From the NCBI GenBank assembly GCA_021737275.1, contig JAIPEE010000024.1, positions 1-59,101 of the forward strand: a stretch of DNA of 59,101 nucleotides, given 5' to 3'. Source of the stretch: Desulfobacterales bacterium (GTDB lineage Bacteria > Desulfobacterota > Desulfobacteria > Desulfobacterales > JAIPEE01). Shown one piece after another: positions 53,946-59,101 of this stretch. Positions within the stretch are counted from its first letter, which is position 1; each line of letters starts with the position of its first letter. The notes beneath the pieces are model-generated. The model had not been told where the DNA came from, made no database searches, and saw nothing but the letters and a program-made list of their open reading frames with translations. Both the position numbers and the translations under genes were made by a program.

Positions 53946-54199
53946 TTAAAATTTATTGTCACCCATTAAAAGGGAACGAATCTGATATATTAATATGATA
54001 AACGTAAACCATTTCCATAGTCAAAGTCAAAATGAACAATTAAAAATGTTATTGAAAGATGAGGATATCATCATTTTTTGATCTGCATTCAAGCTCAAAA
54101 CATCTCCGCAGACAAAACTTGTACAGCAAAAAACTATTTGATATATATCGTTTTATTATCGTTTTCACTCTAAAACTAATTATTGTCAACGGAGACCTA
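53946..54199. other. Divergent intergenic region
   Basis: Between the minus-strand ATPase gene and the plus-strand methyltransferase gene. It is AT-rich, with an open frame extending upstream from 54200 to 54059 that lacks a ribosome binding site and family signal. No structured RNA or convincing operator was seen. Confidence 0.35.
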
Positions 54200-54724
54200 A
54201 TGCGAAAGCTGAATATCGGGGGAAAATACAATTGCCAGGGTTGGGAAATCATTGATGCCATTAAAAATACGCACGTGGATCATGTTGGAAATGCTAAGAA
54301 TCTTTCCCGGTTTGAGGATAAAACTTTTACAGCAGTATATGCATCACATGTGCTTGAACATTTTGACTATGAAGGTGAAATTGAGCTTGTTTTAAAAGAG
54401 TGGTTTCGAGTTCTTGCGCCCGGTGGTAAACTTTATATCAGCGTACCGGATCTTGATGTTCTGGCAAATCTGTTTCTGGACAGGGAAAATCTTTCTGTAA
54501 ATGAACGCTTCTTTGTCATGCGCATAATGTTTGGCGGCCATGTGAATGAGTATGATTTTCATCTGACAGGGCTTAACAGGGATATCCTTGAAATGTTTTT
54601 AAGAGGTGCCGGTTTTACAAATATTATAAAGGTCGATGATTTTGGGTTTTTCAAAGATTCCAGCACCCGACTTTATAAAGGCACTCCTATCAGTATCAAT
54701 CTGATTGGTGAAAAACCGATGTGA
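54200..54724 (+). CDS. SAM-dependent methyltransferase (class I, small)
   Basis: A 174-residue class I methyltransferase-like protein. The N-terminal SAM-binding loop is atypical (LNIGGKYNCQGWEIIDAI instead of GxGxG), followed by VDHVGNAKNLSRFEDKTFTA, VYASHVLEHF (motif post II) and RVLAPGGKLYISVPD. Members of this group (COG4627-like) often act in glycan or surface-polysaccharide contexts, but none is visible here. Start 54200 has GGAG 6 bases upstream. Confidence 0.8.
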   Translation: MRKLNIGGKYNCQGWEIIDAIKNTHVDHVGNAKNLSRFEDKTFTAVYASHVLEHFDYEGEIELVLKEWFRVLAPGGKLYISVPDLDVLANLFLDRENLSVNERFFVMRIMFGGHVNEYDFHLTGLNRDILEMFLRGAGFTNIIKVDDFGFFKDSSTRLYKGTPISINLIGEKPM

Positions 54725-54960
54725 TAGGTCTAATCGATTAGGGCAAAACATCCTGCAATGTTATTAAGGCCACCCCTAAAAATTGCCCTTTGGTAGCGAT
54801 TACTGCGTTATGTAAAATCTTGAATTCTTTAAATATCTAATATATTCATACGGTTAAAAGCCTTACAGGTTTTGTACTCGTACCAAAAATTTAATTTTTA
54901 AAGGTATCCTTAATTCTTTCTTTAAAATAAAATCGGGAACTACCCAAAAGTAGTTCCCGG
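54725..54960. other. Intergenic with terminator before the att site
   Basis: No gene. It carries the terminator listed next and separates host chromosome from the integrated element. Confidence 0.4.
54934..54959 (-). terminator. Terminator of the tRNA-Val gene
   Basis: CGGGAACTAC (54934-54943) pairs perfectly with GTAGTTCCCG (54950-54959). On the minus strand it is followed by ATTTTATTTT. It lies 10 bases past the tRNA 3' end, so it is the original host terminator of that tRNA gene. Confidence 0.85.
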
Positions 54961-54968
54961 TTATTTTT

Positions 54969-55013
54969 TGGTAGGCACGATTGGATTTGAACCAACGACT
55001 TCTACCATGTCAA
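54969..55013 (-). tRNA. 3' half of tRNA-Val(GAC), att site of an integrated element
   Basis: On the minus strand: anticodon loop TTGACAT (55013-55007), stem side GGTAG, variable loop AAGTC, T-arm GTTGG-TTCAAAT-CCAAT, acceptor strand CGTGCCT, discriminator A, CCA (54971-54969). The stem partner CTACC and the whole 5' half are missing, so identity breaks exactly at the anticodon loop. That is the mark of tyrosine-recombinase integration into a tRNA gene. The host terminator is on the left, so the element lies to the right and the restored tRNA should lie beyond 59101. Confidence 0.82.
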
Positions 55014-55280
55014 AGTGTTGGAGGGCAAAAACAGCAAAAAACAGGAGATACCAAAACACAAGAATATGCAATGATTTCAGTTACTATCTTTTACATTGCT
55101 TTATCGTCTTATTTCGTGTTTTTTGTAAGTATGGTTGCAAAATGGTAGCAGATTTAGTACCTGTAAACAGACAATAACCTACCGTAATAATTAAATACTG
55201 GGGATAGGGAGTGCACCCCGAACGGTGGTTTTTCCTGAACCACTTTCCCCGGCTATCAAGGGCTCGCGACAGGAGGCGGG
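55014..55280. other. Left end of the integrated element, non-coding
   Basis: No supportable gene. A short plus-strand frame across the att site (starting MVGTIGFEPTTSTM) is the well-known spurious translation of a tRNA 3' end. The stretch probably contains recombinase arm sites and the promoter of the next gene. Confidence 0.4.
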
Positions 55281-56312
55281 ATGAATAAAGATAATCACGA
55301 TAAAATTAGGAAGAAATATGGATCGTTGGTAGTTGATTTTGTTACAGCGCAATCTTCAGATGATGCAATATATTGTCTATTCCAAAACCTAAGCTTAATT
55401 TTTGAATATAATGATTTCTTCCTTCAGAATGCCTGGAATGCCTTTCCTCGCATTAAAAAACTTGAATCATCTCTAAATAAGATAGAAAAAAAAATCATAG
55501 CACTACTAAATAAAAGAAGAGAGTTTTTGAGTTCTTTATCTTATTTGTTGTGCACGTCTCTGATGGAAATAAAGCGTTATGATAGAAAAAATAAATTATT
55601 TACTGTTTTAAAAGGTAGGGTGGATGAACGTTGCAACTTCCAATACTTTAAAGAAGATGTTCTCAGCGAAAGTTCAATTAAACAGTATTTGAATGATAAC
55701 GAATTAAACATATTAAAGGTCTATATTGAAACAGAGGAAAAAATATTAGATTTTGAAAAGACTTTCGATGGGTTTGATAAAATTAATACTATATATATAA
55801 ACAATATCGATATTTATTGGGGGCACTCTGAAATTGAAGATATAAGATGGCGAATAAAACTTCTTTTAAATGGTATCGCGTCAGGACGCAATCTTAACGA
55901 AAGCAAGATTATCAATAGAATCTTATTATATTATAGAGAGTGTCATCCTAAAATTATAATTTCTAAGGATGGGATATTAGATGAAATCCCTCCTTTTAGC
56001 GAAGAAGCCCTTCAAGAAAAACCTCAATTAAAAATGAATAATGAAGAAACTTTTAGTAATTGGCACATGCATTATATGATTCCAGTTATTTATTGTTTGG
56101 TTCAATTCCTACTCACAAATCAATATCCCTTTCTTAGGCTATGCGATGATTGCGATAATTTATATATTAAAAAAAATGCAACAACGCAGAGGTTTTGTTC
56201 AAGCAAGTGTCGGATGCATTTTAATAGTCAAAAGGCTATAAAATCCGGTAAGGCAAAAGAGTATAAAAGAAAAAAAAGACTGGAGGGTGCTAAAGAAAGT
56301 TACTATGGGTAA
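55281..56312 (+). CDS. CGNR-like zinc-finger protein of the element
   Basis: A 343-residue protein, helical and lysine-rich. At the C-terminus (about 285-325) it has LCDDCDNLYIKKN and QRFCSSKCRMHFNSQ, a C-x2-C...C-x3-C zinc module like those of CGNR/zinc-ribbon DNA-binding proteins. The rest has no recognised family. GGAGGCGGG precedes the ATG. Its AT-rich, lysine-heavy composition differs from the catabolic genes to the left and suits a mobile element. DNA binding is inferred. Confidence 0.75.
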   Translation: MNKDNHDKIRKKYGSLVVDFVTAQSSDDAIYCLFQNLSLIFEYNDFFLQNAWNAFPRIKKLESSLNKIEKKIIALLNKRREFLSSLSYLLCTSLMEIKRYDRKNKLFTVLKGRVDERCNFQYFKEDVLSESSIKQYLNDNELNILKVYIETEEKILDFEKTFDGFDKINTIYINNIDIYWGHSEIEDIRWRIKLLLNGIASGRNLNESKIINRILLYYRECHPKIIISKDGILDEIPPFSEEALQEKPQLKMNNEETFSNWHMHYMIPVIYCLVQFLLTNQYPFLRLCDDCDNLYIKKNATTQRFCSSKCRMHFNSQKAIKSGKAKEYKRKKRLEGAKESYYG

Positions 56313-56335
56313 ACGCTAATTTAAGGGTAAACGCT
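56307..56335. repeat. Short direct repeat GGGTAAACGCT
   Basis: Two exact copies (56307-56317 and 56325-56335), 18 bp apart, at the end of the zinc-finger gene. They may be a binding site for an element regulator. Confidence 0.45.
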
Positions 56336-56409
56336 TATGCCCGTTCACCCGTAAGTCTCTGTTATTCCAGCATTTTTATTGATTATATAAGTTTATAATG
56401 CTATTTATT

Positions 56410-56442
56410 AAGCCACACTGATTGTCAGTGCTGGCTTTTTTT
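56410..56442 (+). terminator. Rho-independent terminator
   Basis: AAGCCA (56410-56415) and ACTGA (56417-56421) pair with TCAGT (56425-56429) and TGGCTT (56432-56437), followed by a T-run to 56442. It ends the zinc-finger transcript before the excisionase-like gene. Confidence 0.85.
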
Positions 56443-56466
56443 ATTTCTTAATAAAGGAGAATCAAT

Positions 56467-56649
56467 ATGAATCAACAGCTTTTATCCGTAGAAGAACTTT
56501 CAACAAAACTCAACCTACCTGTTTCATGGATCTACAGCAGAACCCGCCGTAAGGGTGAAAACCAGATCCCTACAGTTCGTTGCGGAAAGTATTGCCGTTT
56601 TGATTATCAAACCGTTTTGGAATGGTTACAGGGGCTACAGGCTGAATAG
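56467..56649 (+). CDS. AlpA/excisionase-like HTH protein
   Basis: A 60-residue MerR-type winged helix protein (HTH_17). LLSVEELSTKLNLPVSWIYS forms the recognition helix and IPTVRCGKYCRFDYQTVLEW the wing and last helix. Proteins of this size act as recombination directionality factors or element regulators. AAAGGAG sits just before the ATG. It is the first gene of a run (56467-58008) with small gaps, probably one operon of the integrated element. Confidence 0.85.
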   Translation: MNQQLLSVEELSTKLNLPVSWIYSRTRRKGENQIPTVRCGKYCRFDYQTVLEWLQGLQAE

Positions 56650-56673
56650 ATTTACATTAAAAGGTGAAAAACA

Positions 56674-56880
56674 ATGGCTATATCTGATTTTTTTCAATTT
56701 GAAGTAACAGAAGAAATTAACAAATGTGTGGCTAAGGGAATGCCTTATTATGAAGCTGTAAGGTGGCTTGCAAAATCATATAGTCATGACCTTGAGCGAG
56801 AGGTGAGCCATATAGCGATAGATTCTAAATGTCATAGCGTAAAAATAGATAAAGAATCGACAGAAGAATTTAACGGGTGA
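56674..56880 (+). CDS. Small element protein of unknown function
   Basis: A 68-residue, mostly helical, acidic protein (DFFQFEVTEEINKCVAKGMP, YYEAVRWLAKSYSHDLEREV). No family recognised. Its place between an excisionase-like and a Cys-rich protein, with a 4-bp gap to the next gene and AAAGGTG before the ATG, supports it as real. Confidence 0.6.
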   Translation: MAISDFFQFEVTEEINKCVAKGMPYYEAVRWLAKSYSHDLEREVSHIAIDSKCHSVKIDKESTEEFNG

Positions 56881-56884
56881 GTTT

Positions 56885-57277
56885 ATGAAATATCGCATTC
56901 AATCAAAAGACGGTCACAAGATCGTTGACCTGAATAGAAGAAAAGCGATCCGTGAAAGGTGCTTAAACTGTTCGGCATGGGTAAATAAAGAGGTCGCAAA
57001 CTGTTCTTTTCAATATTGTGTCTTATACCCATTCCGATCCGGTCAAGGAAAACAGATTCCGAAAGATAGGAACAGCGCCATAAAAAAATATTGTTTGTGG
57101 TGCATGAACGATCAGCGTTCTGAAATAAAAAAATGCACCTGTCCAGACTGCCCACTTTTCCCCTATAGAAACGGGGGGATTGATCGTTCTCAAAATACGC
57201 CTGTCTTGTCAAAAAAAGGGGATATAGGGCTCAATTTTGAAGATAAAACTAAAACCCAATATCAGAGTATGGCCTGA
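56885..57277 (+). CDS. Cys-rich protein with a duplicated zinc-like motif
   Basis: A 130-residue protein. Two similar units are visible: RERCLNCSAWVNKEVANCSF followed by QYCVLYPFRSG, and KKYCLWCMNDQRSEIKKCTC followed by PDCPLFPYRNG. Each has C-x2-C, then further Cys and a closing C-x-L-x-P[F/Y]R. The repeat suggests an internal duplication and two metal sites. Role unknown; regulation of the element is a guess. Its stop overlaps the next start by 1 bp. Confidence 0.7.
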   Translation: MKYRIQSKDGHKIVDLNRRKAIRERCLNCSAWVNKEVANCSFQYCVLYPFRSGQGKQIPKDRNSAIKKYCLWCMNDQRSEIKKCTCPDCPLFPYRNGGIDRSQNTPVLSKKGDIGLNFEDKTKTQYQSMA

Positions 57278-58008
57278 TGTATTTTTATAAAGAAGAGATC
57301 AACAATACCAACTTTTTCCGATGGGAAAAATATCTGATTGAATCCGGTAAGTGGGCAAAATTGCCACCAGCTTCGAAAGCTGTTTTTCCAGTCATTGCAT
57401 GGCATTGTAATAAAGATGGGAATGCATTTCCAAGCGAACAAACAATTGCCATACTTTCAGGTCTATCTGAAAAAACGGTACGGGAAGGAACTAAGGGGTT
57501 GTGGGGATTTTCAGGATTTAATTTTTCGTTTTACATAACCAAGAGAGGGAAAAGGGCTAAACGATATCATATTGACCTGCCCACAAATCCAAAGAAAGGC
57601 ACGGTTTTTCCTTTTTATAAAAACATTATGGACGGTGGACACTGGCACTTGTTAAACCCAACAGGCAAGGCGTTATATCCTGTAATGCGTAATTTTGGAT
57701 TCTTTGACATTGAACAATATGCAGACTTGGAAGACCTTGATTTTTCTTTTGGGGATTTTGATGAAGTTTATCCTGATCGTAAATATGATCTATGCGAAGC
57801 AGAAAAAAGCGTTTTGGCTGAACTTGCTGGAATCAGTGAAAGGTCAGTTGATAGTGCTCTTGATAATTTAGAAGAGTTTCTTCTGGTTGAAACCATAGGC
57901 CAAGGAACTATGTGGAAAGTATATTTAAAATCTAAAGACGGTTTGTATTATACCCGTGAATGCTTGAATGAGCGGATAGAAAAATCATTCGGGCATGCAA
58001 TGAAGTGA
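57277..58008 (+). CDS. Twin HTH protein, possible element replication initiator
   Basis: A 243-residue protein with two winged-helix (HTH_36-type) modules. The first is about residues 20-75 (PPASKAVFPVIAWHCNKDG, PSEQTIAILSGLSEKTVREG) and the second about 125-215 (NPTGKALYPVMRNFGFF, EKSVLAELAGISERSVDSAL). This layout resembles RepA/Pi-type initiators and phage primosomal proteins. Four 12-bp iteron-like repeats lie 50-100 bp after the stop. It could alternatively be a plain transcription factor. Confidence 0.65.
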   Translation: MYFYKEEINNTNFFRWEKYLIESGKWAKLPPASKAVFPVIAWHCNKDGNAFPSEQTIAILSGLSEKTVREGTKGLWGFSGFNFSFYITKRGKRAKRYHIDLPTNPKKGTVFPFYKNIMDGGHWHLLNPTGKALYPVMRNFGFFDIEQYADLEDLDFSFGDFDEVYPDRKYDLCEAEKSVLAELAGISERSVDSALDNLEEFLLVETIGQGTMWKVYLKSKDGLYYTRECLNERIEKSFGHAMK

Positions 58009-58058
58009 CACCCTATGTATAGGCTATGTCAAACATGCTTTGGAAAAAAGTACCGGGT

Positions 58059-58105
58059 AAGTATCTTTTAAGAATCTTTTTAAGTATCTATTTAAGTATA
58101 GTTAT
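58059..58105. repeat. Iteron-like tandem repeats
   Basis: Four units of 11-12 bp start at 58059, 58070, 58082 and 58094: AAGTATCTTTT, AAGAATCTTTTT, AAGTATCTATTT, AAGTATAGTTAT. They sit in AT-rich DNA just after the possible initiator gene, so they may be an origin or an autoregulatory site. Confidence 0.6.
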
Positions 58106-58245
58106 CGTTCTGGTGAACTCTAACCGCCTATAAGATAAAAAATATTAAAACCCTTAAACGTAAAATATAACCCTGATGGTAGGAATGGCTCTATCACACA
58201 CATTACTTAATTAAGGCAGAAACGGTTACAACAAAGGGTGCGTTT

Positions 58246-58461
58246 ATGAGTCTATCATGTAAGACAGCCGTGAGGCATGATAAAAAATTAAACCCTTACT
58301 GTACTATTGACTTTTTATTTTATACGCCAGGTTGCTGTGCAAGGCGGCAGATTGGCTTAATAAATCATGAATTGTTGAATCCTGAGGGGGGTACGGGGAG
58401 TCCGGATTCTATTTTAACCCTTATTATTAATGGATTCCTTGCCCGGAACACACAGGCCTAA
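58246..58461 (+). CDS. Short open frame, doubtful
   Basis: A 71-residue frame with no recognised family and only a weak ribosome binding site (AAAGGGTG). The unusual composition (CCARRQ, GGTGSPDS) and its location before a structured region make it doubtful as a gene. Confidence 0.25.
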   Translation: MSLSCKTAVRHDKKLNPYCTIDFLFYTPGCCARRQIGLINHELLNPEGGTGSPDSILTLIINGFLARNTQA

Positions 58462-58487
58462 AAAACATATGTTTTAACGGTAAAAAA

Positions 58488-58504
58488 CGGCTCTTTGACA
58501 ATTG
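58488..58504 (+). promoter_or_regulatory. boxA-like antitermination motif
   Basis: CGGCTCTTTGACAATTG closely matches the boxA element of ribosomal RNA leaders (TGCTCTTTAACAAT). NusB/NusE binding to boxA protects long untranslated RNAs from Rho. Here it precedes a 600-bp stretch without genes. TTGACA inside it could alternatively be a -35 box. Confidence 0.55.
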
Positions 58505-58505
58505 A

Positions 58506-58655
58506 ATATGTGGTGCGATAACAACTCAGCCCGAAATGGTTGTAATTCACGGAAGACCTACGGCCTTGGAAAAGGTAATGCAACACCGTGCCCTCCTACG
58601 GGAGGTAGGAAGCCTAACCGGAAAATGGCAATATTTATCATGTAGGTGCACATAT
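58506..58655 (+). ncRNA. Candidate multi-branched structured RNA
   Basis: Closing stem ATATGTG (58506-58512) with CACATAT (58649-58655) encloses three further perfect short stems. They are ACAAC/GTTGT (58521-58525 and 58539-58543); CACGG/CCGTG (58548-58552 and 58586-58590, with inner ACCT/AGGT); and CCTCC-TACG-GGAGG (58592-58605). The last has a C(UACG)G loop, an unusually stable tetraloop type. No protein frame crosses it. The family is not recognised; it is not tRNA, rRNA, tmRNA or a known riboswitch that I can identify. Confidence 0.5.
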
Positions 58656-58662
58656 GATCTGA

Positions 58663-58818
58663 CAATCATAACTTTTTGTGGGTGCTAAAAGTCAAGGTTG
58701 ATAGCAAAGTATACACTTCGTAAAAACCCATATAGTTTTCCAATCATACGTTTTAAAGGGTGGCCCAAAGTCCAAGTTCATTGCAGAAAACGTAACTGGT
58801 TTTAGCTACACAATTTAA
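58663..58818 (+). repeat. Two 78-nt direct repeats in the structured region
   Basis: Copies begin at 58663 and 58741 with CAATCATA, then keep GGGTG, AAAGTC-A-GTT-AT-GCA in register. The first also forms ACTTTT/AAAAGT around GGGTG. The spaced matches, with changes concentrated between them, suggest a repeated RNA or binding module rather than coding DNA. Confidence 0.6.
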
Positions 58819-58825
58819 TATCTTT

Positions 58826-59101
58826 AGGAGTGAACTCCTTCTACCCAATTAGCAGGATAATATTTTCTAAATTTATTATCCCATTCCCAAGTTATTATTA
58901 TTCATTGTTTCCTTTTGGCATTGTAAAGGGATTGATCCCACAAAACCTGAAATACTAAAATAATTGGAGTTCACCCATTTTTTTACCAGAAGGAAAGTTG
59001 TTGCGATTGGGCAGGTTTATACCCTCTATGATGCAATGGGCCCTTACCAATACGCTTGAATATTGTGCTGATACCATCTGCCAGAGCGTAATAACGAAAA
59101 T
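58826..59101 (+). other. Hairpin-rich non-coding tail of the window
   Basis: No gene. Visible pairs: AGGAGT/ACTCCT (58826-58839); GGATAATA/TATTATCC (58855-58862 and 58874-58881); GGGAT/ATCCC (58928-58939); and a long-range pair GTGAACTCC (58830-58838) with GGAGTTCAC (58966-58974). This density of pairing suggests a continuation of the structured RNA region; it runs off the window. Confidence 0.4.

Noticed and set aside
54968-55177. Plus-strand open frame starting MVGTIGFEPTTSTM
   Set aside because: This is the usual false translation of the reverse complement of a tRNA 3' end and spans the att site.
58506-58655. Group II intron 5' end (GTGCG start and AACCGGAAAA-like stretch)
   Set aside because: No domain V hairpin and no intron-encoded protein are within the window; the short similarities alone are not enough.

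Overview
The window reads as chromosomal DNA of an anaerobic, fairly AT-rich Gram-negative bacterium, most likely a sulfate-reducing Desulfobacterota (Desulfobacteraceae-like). The inference rests on gene content: four pyrrolysine-free MttB-superfamily methyltransferases, a corrinoid protein, a BCCT carrier, a sigma-54 regulator and a dienoyl-CoA-reductase/TMADH-like flavoenzyme. Species cannot be fixed from the sequence alone.

Layout. (1) 0.3-4.9 kb: an envelope cluster (membrane-anchored protein, secreted PASTA-repeat protein, convergent Sel1-repeat protein). (2) 4.9-5.75 kb: gene remains (IS110-type transposase start, C-terminal stump of a DUF4143 ATPase). (3) 5.75-9.5 kb: an acyl-CoA-synthetase / amidase / sirtuin run. 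(4) 9.6-19.6 kb: a defence and stress island on the minus strand. A type I restriction-modification system (hsdR-hsdS-hsdM) is split by an AbiEi/AbiEii toxin-antitoxin pair and followed by a toxin plus a zinc-finger/HTH/Panacea antitoxin. An ORF6N protein carrying a perfect 33-bp palindrome and a candidate small RNA lie at its edge. (5) 20-24.5 kb: two tandem agmatine deiminases, a TrmH-type RNA methyltransferase, a small unknown, and an agmatinase/guanidinobutyrase-type ureohydrolase. (6) 24.6-39.6 kb: a minus-strand supercluster: peptide-type solute-binding protein, amidohydrolase, MttB, TMADH-like flavoenzyme, aconitase-X large and small subunits, DMT exporter/importer, two more MttBs, TetR, second amidohydrolase. 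(7) 40-46.7 kb: corrinoid protein, BCCT transporter, fourth MttB, a sigma-54 activator with a textbook -24/-12 promoter and three palindromic upstream sites, and an Ogt-type alkyltransferase. (8) 46.8-51.3 kb: CocE-type hydrolase, second solute-binding protein, TetR with a perfect palindromic operator. (9) 51.3-54.7 kb: MoxR-like AAA ATPase with a VWA/HExxH protein, and a small methyltransferase. (10) 54.97-59.1 kb: left end of an integrated element. The 3' half of a tRNA-Val(GAC) gene marks the att site; inside are an excisionase-like HTH protein, a zinc-finger protein, a possible replication protein with iteron-like repeats, and a large non-coding, hairpin-rich region preceded by a boxA-like motif.

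How the parts fit. Regions 6-8 look like a catabolic programme for N-methylated (quaternary) amines or amino acids: uptake (BCCT, solute-binding proteins), corrinoid-dependent demethylation (MttBs), oxidative demethylation (TMADH/StcD-like enzyme), dehydration of a hydroxylated ring acid (aconitase X), and hydrolysis of amides (amidohydrolases, CocE). Betaines of proline or hydroxyproline fit this enzyme set best, but that is inference. Only one corrinoid protein and no methylcorrinoid:tetrahydrofolate methyltransferase or corrinoid activase are present, so the pathway must be completed elsewhere. The most novel-looking items are the structured RNA region at the right edge, the nesting of two toxin-antitoxin systems with private operators inside a restriction operon, and the amine supercluster with its visible regulatory sites.
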